DNA from: Taibaiella sp041660405
GTDB taxonomy: Bacteria > Bacteroidota > Bacteroidia > Chitinophagales > Chitinophagaceae
Direction: 5' to 3'
Assembly: GCA_041660405.1 (NCBI GenBank)
Contig: JBAZWL010000005.1
Coordinates: forward strand, 148,834-212,833
Length of the DNA stretch: 64,000 nt
In this document: positions 42,701 to 50,688 of the stretch, piece after piece
Layout of the letters: the number at the start of each line of letters is the position of its first letter
Numbering within the stretch: position 1 is the first letter of the stretch
Notes under the pieces: model-generated
Told to the model about the DNA's origin: nothing
The model's database searches: none
What the model saw: only the letters and a program-made list of their open reading frames with translations
Program-made: the position numbers and the translations under genes

Positions 42701-45700
42701 TAGTTGCACCAGCTGTGCACAGCCTATCGCCAGCCCGACAGCTGCAACCACTTACCGGGTTACGGTTACCGTAACCCGAAAGGATAATACTACCTGTACT
42801 ACGACTGATGATGTGGTAATATCTTTTGTGGCCACACCTACCAACGGCCCTGCTATGGCTGGTACTGATAAAACAATCTGTAAAAGCTCTACTGTAGTGC
42901 TGGGTATCGGTGCTGCAGATGCTGCTGCTACTTATTCCTGGGCCCCGGCCAATTACTTGAGCAATCCTAATATAGCCACGCCTACTTTCAATGCCGGCAT
43001 TGCCATGGTAAGCTGTCCGCTGACCTATACCGTAACTGCTGTAAAGAATGGCTGTACCTTTACTGATAATATACAGGTAAGCGTCATCAACCCGCAGGTG
43101 GATTATGAAAGTGATACTACTGTCTGCTACTTATTTTCTGAACAGCTCAACGAGCCTAACTGCGGCAATGCCACTTATGCCTGGCAGACCCTCTCCGGTC
43201 CTGGTGTAGTGCAGAGCACTGCTGCAGGCGGTGCTTCGGCCAACCTCTATAACCCGGGTACCGTTCCGACTCAAATGCAAAGGGTAACTACCCTGAACTC
43301 AGTGAGCTGCCCTTCATTACCTATTACTTTATTGCCGTGTGGTATTGGTTGTCCTCCTACACAGATCAAATTGGTGGGAGATAAAGGATGCCCGAAAGCT
43401 TTCGGCGGACAGGAATTCCAGCTCTATGTCAAGGGCATCAACCCTACACAGTGGAACTACAGCTGGACCCCGGCAGCCCTGATGGATAACCCTAATGCAC
43501 CTGTCGTAACGATCAATGCCACTAACCCGGCAACCGTCGATGTGGTCATCACCAATATCATTACCGGTATGGTCTGCCCCGTAGATTCCCTGCCGATCAA
43601 TGATCCGAGTTGGATTCTGCCAACGATCAATACACCGGACCGTTTTATCTGTCCCGGTACCCCTACCGGTATCGGTGAGCTGGGTGGTGGTGGCTACTCT
43701 TATGAGTGGACCCCTATTACCGGCCTGACCAACCCCGGGTTGAGCAATCCGTTGGCTACCCTTAATGAAGGTATCTCCAACTATACCGTGGTCAAAACAG
43801 ATGATATGACCGGCTGTATCGTTACCGATGAGGTCATTGTGACCGTAAACGAGATCGATTATGATGCCGGTGAAAACCGTTCTGTATGTAACGGCGCAAC
43901 CGTTACCCTGGGCTCGGTGCCCGGCGGAAGCTATACCTATTCCTGGTCCCCTGCAGGGGCTGCCTATACCAATGGCACAACGGATACCAGCGCTATGCCG
44001 CAGGTACTTTTTGCAAGCGTTTCACAGACCTTTACTGTTACAGTAACCGATCCTTTGAGTGGCTGTACCAAAACAGATACCGTGACCCTGAGCAACTCGG
44101 TAACGCCTGGTGAATATACCGGGGCAGCCGTTGGCCCTCTTTGTCCCGGTACCACAGCACAGATCGGCAAAGATGCTATACCCGGTGCCAGTTACCTCTG
44201 GTCGCCAGCCACAGGTTTGAGTTGTACTACCTGTGCCAATCCTATGGTTACTGCCGGAACTGCCAATGAGACTTATACCCTGACAGTGAGTTATCCGGGT
44301 TGCAGTACACCGGTAACAGACCAGATCACCGTTTCTGTACACCCGACACCTTCCGTAGTGTTCAACGGCAGGACGGTATGCCCGGCCACGCCGGTCAATA
44401 TCGGTGTAGGTGGCGGTGGTGGCAACAGTGCCTCCATAGCCGGTGTGGCCAGTTATGACTGGAGCCCGGCCACAGGCCTGAGTTGCCTTACCTGTCCGAG
44501 CCCGCTGGCCAATCCGCAGGCTTACACGGTTTACACAGCAACTTTAGTATTGACCAATGGCTGTATCCTTTCCGATACCGTGGCCATTACCCCTTCCGTA
44601 ACGGCTACTGCCAAACCGGATGCGACCATTTGCCCGGGTAGTTCCGTACAACTCGGCAGCCCGTCACAGGCAGGGGTGACCTATGCCTGGAGCACTGTTT
44701 CCGGTTCCCCTGTCGGTACCCTTTCCTGTACCAACTGTGCCCAGCCTATAGCCACACCAACGGTCACTACCGTGTACCGGTTAAGTGCCACAGGCAATGG
44801 TTGTACCATCACGGATGATGTACAGATTATAGTGAAGACACTGCCAGCCTTTACCGTTGCCGGTAACAGCAGTGTCTGTGTGGGTGGTACGGCTACTTTA
44901 AGTGTAACACCCGTAGCACAGAATACTATTTACCAATGGAGCCCTGTAACAGGGGTGGCCTCGCCTACCAGTCCGAGCACGACTATTGTCCCGACGGCCA
45001 CTACTACTTATAAAGTAACCCAGACCGATCTGAACAGTGGTTGCAGTGATTTTAAAGAAGTGGTTGTTTCCGTGTTCCCCAATAACGTAAGCGCAACAGG
45101 CGGTGCCATCACCATCTGTCCGCAGACACAGGATACGCTGCCACTTACAGTAAGTCCTGCTTCCGGTAATACCATCAGCTGGTCACCGGCCACAGGGTTG
45201 AGCAATCCTTTTGTACAGAACCCTGTACTGGCCCCGCAGGCCAGTGGTACTTATACCGCAACGGTGATCAACAATACCACCAATTGCAGTGATACTGCTT
45301 TGGTAACAATAGTTGTTCCGGCATCCTGTCTGGGCGATGACTTCGGGGATGCCCCATTATCTTATGATGCGGTAGCTCCTGCCAGTCACAATATTGTAAA
45401 TACCTTGAAGATCGGTACTTCCATTGATGCCGAAGGTGCGCCGGTGAGCAGTGCCATGGCCAATGGCGATGACCTCAACCAGGTGGCCAACGATGAGGCA
45501 GGCATCAGCTTCCTGCCCAGGGTAAATACCGCCAGCACATCCCTCGGGCTCTCTGTGAGCAGTGTATTGAACACCACGGGCAGCAGCGCCTACCTGGTGG
45601 CCTGGACGGATTTTAACCGCGATGGTGACTTTGATGATGCAGGCGAACGTTCCAATATCATGACTGTACCCAGCAGTGATACTGCCCTTTCACCGGTGCT

Positions 45701-46919
45701 GCAGTTCAGCGGCTTTAATACCGGTTGTGTGGTCTCTGCCGGCCCTTCTTACCTGCGGGTCCGCCTGACCACGGATACCAGCGGTGGCTGGAACAGTAAT
45801 CCGTCATCAGAGGGCAATCGTGCCAATGGTGAAGTGGAAGACTATGCCATTACTTTAATGGGTGCGGACTTTGGGGATGCCCCTGTGGCCTACCCTGCGG
45901 TAAGGGCTTCTGTCAACCCTGACCTGGATGGCAATGGTGCCCCGGATGCCGCGGGCAGTGTATGGCTCGGTGACCGTGTGGATTATGACTACAGTTGCAG
46001 CTATGCACCTTCTGCAGCGGCAGATGCCGATGATAATGATACCGCAAGCAATGATGAGGATGGCCTTGTGATGAGTACCCAGATACCTATTGGTGTACCG
46101 GTACCATGGACTATTACCGTAAACAGTCAGGGACCGGTAACGGCTGCACAGTGGGGCATGTGGATCGACTGGAATGCAGATGGGGTATTTGATGATTTCT
46201 ATACCGATAGTGTCAACACGGCTTCCCCGACACCGGTAACGGTTAATGTGACGGCGCCTGCCAGTGCCATCCAGGGCTTTATTGTCCGTGCAGGGGCCAA
46301 GGCCCCGGGTACGCCTTTTACCCTGGCCGATTATGGCAGCACCATTACCAACGGCGAATGGGAAGATTATATCCGCGCTACGCCACTGCCGGTTCAGTTA
46401 ATGTACTTTAATGTTGATGCCAAAGGCTGTACTGCTGACGTAAGCTGGGCTACTGCCATGGAGCGTAGCTCCGACTATTTTGAAATAGAGCAAAGCACGG
46501 ATGGTACCAGCTGGAAAATGGTAAAACGTATTGAGGCTGCCGGCTCTTCTTCTTCGGTGAAGAAATACAGCGCTTCTTTACCACTGACCAGTGGTATCAA
46601 TAATTACCTGCGCCTTAAAATGGTTGATGAAGATGGTAACGGGGAATACAGCATGGTCCGTGTACTCCGCTGTGACAACCGTTTACCGGTTATCATCTGG
46701 CCAAACCCTACAACCATGAAGGTCCAGATTAGCGGCCTGCCTGAAGGCGGCTCTATCAGGATCATGGAGGTATCAGGTAAGGAAGTCATTAAGGTAGACC
46801 AGCTAGCCGCTACAGAAACCATCAGTATCGATGCGTTGCCTGCAGCCGTTTACCAGGTAATCATACTGAATAAGAATGGCCAAAAAATCGAAGTGCAACA
46901 ACTCGTTAAAAAACAGTAA
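39759..46919 (+). CDS. 2386-residue secreted SBBP/Ig/GEVED protein with T9SS sorting domain
   Basis: Signal peptide ends SARGQS (about 23). An N-terminal domain (about 45-270, NKGQVYDQNG...VKYLL) of the kind that precedes SBBP propellers, then SBBP-type repeats (about 272-740, TYLGGAETATYDELCGVKV, TYYGGSNDDQVRSVCIDEN). A long series of Ig-like domains follows (about 745-1850), several with a paired Cys motif: LSCTSCAQP, LSCTTCANP, LSCLTCPSP, LSCTNCAQP. Two GEVED-type domains begin DDFGDAPLSYD (1857) and ADFGDAPVAYP (2036), with GEVEDYAI and GEWEDYI near their ends. The type A sorting domain starts near 2308. From about 42000 on, the DNA is clearly richer in GC than the first third. A surface adhesin is likely. 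Confidence 0.9.
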   Translation: MNRQIYSLLLGCLLCVAYSARGQSIPQKDAELKAKAWQWHQETKNGFTQNKGQVYDQNGKVNRTVKYLLNMPGLNVQLRANSFSYDTWLAEKKPGKENRNPFDELAMPTEQASTKVQFHRVDIELEGANPNPELVVANALSGTDIVMDGASEIRDIHSYGKVTYKDIYPGIDLEFLAKKGRDKPVEYNFIVHPGADASQIKMHYKGADEIALKDGQIEMKLAFGTLKEKIPASFIEQTGQNLVVQYKSEASGLYAFNVPDYDKSKTLIIDPTPTLIWATYLGGAETATYDELCGVKVDNLGNVIVAGTTTATGLATVGSYQPTYLAPTGNGYLAKYTAAGVKTWATYIHGNGNCLVSTLIVDPSNNIYLSMWTASTNLQTSAGVHQTTLSGSSDGYIIKFTPAGAYAWGTYLGSTAADVPYTINVLNDGNIVVGGYAGAASTNIAFGTGFDQTFGGGGSDAFIVKLNATTGDGIWGTYIGGPDVGTENTLGLVSDNAGNIYFAANSASITGIPMPNAIQPTFGGGTIDAIIGRLNSTGSTLAWCTYYGGSGYDAAFEIRIGADSNLIVGGISSSPGMATTGAYQTTNAGGTYDAWISKFSRNGARIWATYYGGSNDDQVRSVCIDENNDIYIGGFTASTSGIATNCSYQPTYGGGTNDCFIAKINAAGTARIWGSYFGGANDDGNNGTSNDGDPLAYAGNGILYMAGYISSSGFATGGAADGTLTGTTDGFIAKFSEGFAPADVAVTPQTLSPMTQTACALGIPSIITGNLVSIYNPATFTSPIFYQWQMADDSTAGPWTDMPGEVFKDLTPLSGNTTKYYRRKVLVNDGFCDKKLVSTSAVTMVSVTSNVAPIANADGPQWFLCGSPNTVTLNGSATPAGSATISTYQWYAGSNLTTPAASIATFTPTNITSATTYTLKVTDNNGCTDVDQVTVTPVVANAGLDRSLCQGSGGVQIGTTGIAGGSVVYNWTILSGTAGSLSCTSCAQPIASPTAATTYRVTVTVTRKDNTTCTTTDDVVISFVATPTNGPAMAGTDKTICKSSTVVLGIGAADAAATYSWAPANYLSNPNIATPTFNAGIAMVSCPLTYTVTAVKNGCTFTDNIQVSVINPQVDYESDTTVCYLFSEQLNEPNCGNATYAWQTLSGPGVVQSTAAGGASANLYNPGTVPTQMQRVTTLNSVSCPSLPITLLPCGIGCPPTQIKLVGDKGCPKAFGGQEFQLYVKGINPTQWNYSWTPAALMDNPNAPVVTINATNPATVDVVITNIITGMVCPVDSLPINDPSWILPTINTPDRFICPGTPTGIGELGGGGYSYEWTPITGLTNPGLSNPLATLNEGISNYTVVKTDDMTGCIVTDEVIVTVNEIDYDAGENRSVCNGATVTLGSVPGGSYTYSWSPAGAAYTNGTTDTSAMPQVLFASVSQTFTVTVTDPLSGCTKTDTVTLSNSVTPGEYTGAAVGPLCPGTTAQIGKDAIPGASYLWSPATGLSCTTCANPMVTAGTANETYTLTVSYPGCSTPVTDQITVSVHPTPSVVFNGRTVCPATPVNIGVGGGGGNSASIAGVASYDWSPATGLSCLTCPSPLANPQAYTVYTATLVLTNGCILSDTVAITPSVTATAKPDATICPGSSVQLGSPSQAGVTYAWSTVSGSPVGTLSCTNCAQPIATPTVTTVYRLSATGNGCTITDDVQIIVKTLPAFTVAGNSSVCVGGTATLSVTPVAQNTIYQWSPVTGVASPTSPSTTIVPTATTTYKVTQTDLNSGCSDFKEVVVSVFPNNVSATGGAITICPQTQDTLPLTVSPASGNTISWSPATGLSNPFVQNPVLAPQASGTYTATVINNTTNCSDTALVTIVVPASCLGDDFGDAPLSYDAVAPASHNIVNTLKIGTSIDAEGAPVSSAMANGDDLNQVANDEAGISFLPRVNTASTSLGLSVSSVLNTTGSSAYLVAWTDFNRDGDFDDAGERSNIMTVPSSDTALSPVLQFSGFNTGCVVSAGPSYLRVRLTTDTSGGWNSNPSSEGNRANGEVEDYAITLMGADFGDAPVAYPAVRASVNPDLDGNGAPDAAGSVWLGDRVDYDYSCSYAPSAAADADDNDTASNDEDGLVMSTQIPIGVPVPWTITVNSQGPVTAAQWGMWIDWNADGVFDDFYTDSVNTASPTPVTVNVTAPASAIQGFIVRAGAKAPGTPFTLADYGSTITNGEWEDYIRATPLPVQLMYFNVDAKGCTADVSWATAMERSSDYFEIEQSTDGTSWKMVKRIEAAGSSSSVKKYSASLPLTSGINNYLRLKMVDEDGNGEYSMVRVLRCDNRLPVIIWPNPTTMKVQISGLPEGGSIRIMEVSGKEVIKVDQLAATETISIDALPAAVYQVIILNKNGQKIEVQQLVKKQ

Positions 46920-46943
46920 GAACACTTCTTTCTTTGACTAGCA

Positions 46944-46980
46944 ATAATGGCTGCCCAATGTGGGCAGCCATTATGATTTT
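46944..46980 (+). terminator. Perfect hairpin terminator of the 2386-residue protein gene
   Basis: ATAATGGCTGCCCA (46944-46957) pairs with TGGGCAGCCATTAT (46961-46974) over a 3-base loop, followed by GATTTT. Confidence 0.8.
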
Positions 46981-47077
46981 ATACATGATATTTTCCGGTA
47001 TGGTTTTTCTGTCATAAAAAATATCGCAACATTGACTAATGCCGCGGTGACGTTACTAACAAATCAAGTATAAGATT

Positions 47078-47106
47078 AGCTTTCTTTTCAGCAACAAAAG
47101 AAAGCT
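47078..47106 (-). terminator. Hairpin after the 486-residue unknown gene
   Basis: AGCTTTCTTTT (47078-47088) pairs with AAAAGAAAGCT (47096-47106). Placed 53 bases past the stop of the minus-strand gene at 47159. Confidence 0.5.
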
Positions 47107-47158
47107 TGAGTGTCAATGTTTATATAATTACTAGCCGGATAATTTATATGCTCATCAG

Positions 47159-48619
47159 TTAAAACGCACTGGCAACAGGGAATACTGTTTGTACACCATG
47201 CACCCATGCTGTAGCATCTATTGCGGGTGTGGCATTGGTGAACATAGGAGCCGGGTCTATAACTATCGAGCTCTGTGTTGCCTGCAGGTCTCTATCTTGA
47301 CCTGCTGTAGCTGAACTTGTTACGTTTATGCCCCCATCCGGTATATCAATAGGCGTATTCAACAGAGATATTTTTACTGTCGATGAACGCTGCACCTTTG
47401 CTTGTATCGTACTGCTATCCATATTATCCACGGTAAACTGTATGGTAGGCAAGTTGGAAATAGCCATTGCAGTAATAAAACCAAATGGCCCTTTATCACT
47501 AAAATCTATGCCGGGGTTTGGTGAAAATTTAAAGCCTGTTACATTCTTTGTTCCGTTCTCTACTGCGTTGAGTATAACTTCGGGCCAATACCAGTTTTTA
47601 CCGCTGGTCATATCAAAAGTGGCAGGGGCAAAATTTACAAGTGTTACCCCATTGAAGGTAAGCAGCAGGTGCATAGGGCTGTTGGCGCCTGCTATTATGG
47701 TGGAGAAATAGTTAGGATCATCATCAAGCACTATGCTTAGCAAGTCGTCGGCCATTGCATCAAAATTTTCTGTGCCCTCTATATCCACGGTGACCTGGCC
47801 ATTGCTGAGCGGGGTGATAATGATGTCTATAACTATATTATTACCACCATTGGCAAGTCCCGTTATAATATCCTGCAGCGGCGTGGTGACCTCGTATGCG
47901 GGGTAAATAGACTGATTATTGGCAACGATGCCACCATTGATTGCTGAAGGTCTCTGCAATGCACTTAATGCCTGCCGCAAGTAACTATTGTTCATAGAGG
48001 TAACACTCATCAGTGTTGCTGCGCCATCTATGGCTTTTATATAAGCAGCTAGATATGGTATAATGCTTTGTGCGTTTGCCGGTGTTTTATCGAGCAGCGT
48101 GCTTATGTCTGGTGCGCTTTGCAGCGTTGCAAGATCTGTAGGCACAGTTGCCCAATCGGTGCATATGATGTGAATCACTTGATCGATGGACTGTATTCCG
48201 CCGCTGGCAACCGGTATAGAGCCGAACACCGTTCGCCATTGTAGTAATAATGCCCCCTGCTGATTGATGGAATTGGCTTGTGCCGCATTCAATGCCGCCT
48301 GGTCAGTTGAGGAGAGTGAATAAATTATCTTGCTGATAGCAGAGAGAAAATAGTTAGAAAACAGTCCGCTCCCTTGCATTATGGGCGCAACATTATTAGC
48401 CAGGTTTGTGTTGATCCAATTATAAGTAAGCACATTAAAAAGCAGGTTTGCAGGGTCCATATAGTAGTATGGAAAGTTACCCATGCCACTGGAAAAAAAA
48501 GGCATTAAGGGACTACTGCCTAAGATATCAATCGGAGCCTCACCTCTGGTAGCAATTGTAGGACCAGAAAGAACGGATGTTGCAAGCGAGGATAATTGCT
48601 GACGTATAGGAGCTATCAT
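47159..48619 (-). CDS. Unknown protein, second member of a tandem paralogous pair
   Basis: 486 residues, no signal peptide, no membrane segment. I do not recognise the family. It shares with its neighbour at 48798-50282: GNFPYYYMDPANL plus TYNWIN (about 47-75), LSSTDQAAL, WRTVFGSIP, a helical middle with MNNSYLRQALSALQ and NGGI...YPAYEVTTPL, and a C-terminal segment FSPNPGIDFSDKGPFG followed by beta-strand-like alternation. The first half looks helical and the second half beta-rich. Ends with WVHGVQTVFPVASAF, parallel to WILGAQTNYPAAQ in the other copy. 178 bases and a terminator separate the two genes, so each may be transcribed alone. Function unknown. Confidence 0.75.
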   Translation of the reverse strand: MIAPIRQQLSSLATSVLSGPTIATRGEAPIDILGSSPLMPFFSSGMGNFPYYYMDPANLLFNVLTYNWINTNLANNVAPIMQGSGLFSNYFLSAISKIIYSLSSTDQAALNAAQANSINQQGALLLQWRTVFGSIPVASGGIQSIDQVIHIICTDWATVPTDLATLQSAPDISTLLDKTPANAQSIIPYLAAYIKAIDGAATLMSVTSMNNSYLRQALSALQRPSAINGGIVANNQSIYPAYEVTTPLQDIITGLANGGNNIVIDIIITPLSNGQVTVDIEGTENFDAMADDLLSIVLDDDPNYFSTIIAGANSPMHLLLTFNGVTLVNFAPATFDMTSGKNWYWPEVILNAVENGTKNVTGFKFSPNPGIDFSDKGPFGFITAMAISNLPTIQFTVDNMDSSTIQAKVQRSSTVKISLLNTPIDIPDGGINVTSSATAGQDRDLQATQSSIVIDPAPMFTNATPAIDATAWVHGVQTVFPVASAF

Positions 48620-48734
48620 AAACAGGGTGTAAATATTGCTTCATTTAAAAAAGGCAGGAGCATTGTGAACACTTAGTCGTGCCATAAATATAAAAAAACA
48701 AAAGTAAGCTACATGATATCACAGGTAGCCATTA

Positions 48735-48773
48735 CAAAAAGGAGGCTGTTCCAATATTTGAAGCAGCCTCCCT
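48735..48773 (-). terminator. Terminator of the first paralogous unknown gene
   Basis: On the minus strand GGAGGCTG pairs with CAGCCTCC with an inner TTC/GGA pairing, followed by TTTTTG. Confidence 0.75.
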
Positions 48774-48797
48774 TTGCAAGAGCAGTATGATCAATTA

Positions 48798-50282
48798 CTA
48801 TTGTGCTGCAGGATAGTTAGTCTGCGCGCCCAATATCCATCCCATCGAGGTAACGCTTGTACCTGCTACCATGCTTGGCGGCGGATTAAGGGTAATAGTA
48901 ACCGTTGAATCTGATGATGAAGAGGAAGCAGAGTGCGAATAAGTAGACTCTGTAGCACTGCCCAAAGGTATACCCAGGAAGGAGATGCCTACAGATACCG
49001 TTTGTTGGAACGTAGTCTGTATGCTTTGGTAGCTGGAACTCTTAATCACAATCTTAGCACTTGGGTAGTTGGCAATTGCCACACCTTGTAACAAACCGAA
49101 AGGCCCGTTGTTGCTGAAATCAATACCTGGCGATGGAGCGAACTGATAGCCGCTTATATCCTGACCCTGATTCTTTATTGCATCCAAAATAGGTGCCATA
49201 AAGAACCATCCTTGTTGAGAAGATTGATTGAAAGTAAGTGGTGCATAATTTACAATAGTTGGGCCGGTAAAGGTCATTGTAATGGATACAGATTCTGAAC
49301 TCTGCATGATCTCATCGTGGAAATAGCTGGCATTTGCGCTTACACCCAGGCTGAAGAAATCAAGGAACGGAATCCTGAAAGAAGTACCGCCTTGTATAGA
49401 AACACTATATTCACTTTCGCTGGCAATGCTCACATCCATAGTGATCACTATAGTAGAGCTGGTATTCTGCAAGCTGTTAATAATAGAGGACAATGGCGTA
49501 TTCATGCTATATGCCGGATAGAATTTCTGCGTACCATCATTGGTTTGGATACCTCCGTTTGCAGCAGTAGGATTTTGCAGTGAGTTAAGGGCTATCCTTA
49601 CGTATGCATTGTTCATCGTTACCGCATTGGCAAGGGTCACACTGGAACCCAGCGCATTCAAATAGTTAGCTACCAATGGGAATATTCCCTGACCTGAAGG
49701 CGGTGCATTATTCAACAACTGGTTAAGGTTGATGGAATTTTGAATAGCGTTGAAGTTAGTAGCAGGCGATGCCCATGTAGTAGCTATTGTGGACATGATA
49801 TTGTCTATAGGCTGGCCGGCACCAGAAGGAAAACTACCGAATGCAGCTCTCCAGCCTTGAAGCAGTGCCATCTGTTGGTTTTGTGCATTACTGTATGCAC
49901 CGGTCAGTGTGGCTTGGTCTGCAGATGATAATTTATAGGTTACCTTGCTCAATACCGCTATCATTTGATTGGTAAATGAGTTGCCTGTGCTCTGTTGTAC
50001 AGGTGGAAGATTGTTCAGCAGGTTTACGTTGATCCAGTTATAGGTAGCACTGTTGAAGTTAAGGTTAGCAGGATCACTGAAATAGTAAGGGAAATTTCCT
50101 GCGGCACCAACTGCAAAATCAACCAGTGGCAGTCCACCTAATGAAGATGCCAGCACTGATGCTGCTTTGCCACGTAAAAAGTCTATAATAGCTGATGTAT
50201 CCGGAGGGGTTACAGCAGACAGGTTTAAGTTAGGCGCTTGGGTTTTTGCCTGAGTTTTTGGTGCTAATGTGGAGGTTGACAT
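48798..50282 (-). CDS. Unknown protein, first member of a tandem paralogous pair
   Basis: 494 residues, no signal peptide. N-terminal Thr/Lys/Gln-rich tail (1-25), then a helical half with GNFPYYFSDPANL, TYNWINVNLL, LSSADQATL, WRAAFGSFP and MNNAYVRIALNSLQ. The second half (about 265-494) is beta-rich: SSTIVITMDVSI, SYFHDEIMQSSESVSITMTF, then FAPSPGIDFSNNGPFGLLQ and a Ser/Thr-rich hairpin-like stretch TESTYSHSASSSSSDSTVTI. The alternation of short polar and hydrophobic residues there recalls membrane-inserting hairpins of pore-forming proteins, but that is only a resemblance. It is the paralogue of the gene at 47159. No known catalytic motif; function unknown. Confidence 0.75.
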   Translation of the reverse strand: MSTSTLAPKTQAKTQAPNLNLSAVTPPDTSAIIDFLRGKAASVLASSLGGLPLVDFAVGAAGNFPYYFSDPANLNFNSATYNWINVNLLNNLPPVQQSTGNSFTNQMIAVLSKVTYKLSSADQATLTGAYSNAQNQQMALLQGWRAAFGSFPSGAGQPIDNIMSTIATTWASPATNFNAIQNSINLNQLLNNAPPSGQGIFPLVANYLNALGSSVTLANAVTMNNAYVRIALNSLQNPTAANGGIQTNDGTQKFYPAYSMNTPLSSIINSLQNTSSTIVITMDVSIASESEYSVSIQGGTSFRIPFLDFFSLGVSANASYFHDEIMQSSESVSITMTFTGPTIVNYAPLTFNQSSQQGWFFMAPILDAIKNQGQDISGYQFAPSPGIDFSNNGPFGLLQGVAIANYPSAKIVIKSSSYQSIQTTFQQTVSVGISFLGIPLGSATESTYSHSASSSSSDSTVTITLNPPPSMVAGTSVTSMGWILGAQTNYPAAQ

Positions 50283-50404
50283 AAAAGGGAATTAATATAA
50301 TTATCGCCTACTCTGTTCAGGCTTTTCGGCGTCCGCCCTGGGTCATTAATGTAGCTACTATTAACACTACAAAGTAACAACACACAACAGGCCAACGACA
50401 GCGC

Positions 50405-50436
50405 ATAAGTACGTGATTTAAAAATCAGGTACTTAT
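50405..50436. repeat. Inverted repeat, 15-base arms with one mismatch
   Basis: 50405-50419 pairs with 50422-50436, with a G opposite G at one position and only two bases between the arms. No T-run follows on either strand, so it is not a typical terminator. Confidence 0.6.
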
Positions 50437-50576
50437 ACGTGGGCATAACTATTAATGATGAAAAATTAATATCGTTCCAAAAGTGTAATGCCTCTAATCT
50501 ATTGAATGTATCTGCTCCCGGACTGGAAGTAATGGCTGTGGAAAAATACTCCACAAGATTGCTAAATGCCTTGGCA

Positions 50577-50616
50577 TAGCGAAAGCGGACAATACTTATA
50601 TTGTCCGCTTTCGCTA
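50577..50616 (+). terminator. Perfect 18-bp hairpin with T-run on the plus strand
   Basis: TAGCGAAAGCGGACAATA (50577-50594) pairs exactly with 50599-50616 over the loop CTTA; TTTTT follows on the plus strand. Both flanking genes are on the minus strand, so no plus-strand gene is known to need it. On the minus strand it lies 73 bases beyond the stop of the gene at 50689. Confidence 0.65.
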
Positions 50617-50688
50617 TTTTTCAAGAGTACATGTTTACTTGTTACATTAATCTTTAAGAGATTATCAATATCTCCCGAATATTACTGG

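Larger units (their letters stand above)
50283..50688. other. Intergenic region with two strong hairpins
   Basis: 406 bases between two minus-strand genes. It contains an inverted repeat with 15-base arms and one mismatch (50405-50436, arms ATAAGTAC...GTACTTAT) and an 18-bp perfect hairpin (50577-50616). No convincing coding region. The start-proximal part must carry the promoter of the gene at 50282, but no exact -7 box is visible. Confidence 0.5.

Noticed and set aside
47159..50282. Phage tail or contractile-injection proteins
   Set aside because: No sheath, tube, baseplate, lysin or ATPase genes are nearby and neither protein has the length or motifs of those families as I know them.
50264..50554. 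96-codon minus-strand open frame upstream of the paralogous pair
   Set aside because: It overlaps the hairpin at 50405-50436, overlaps the start of the real gene and has no protein-like features.
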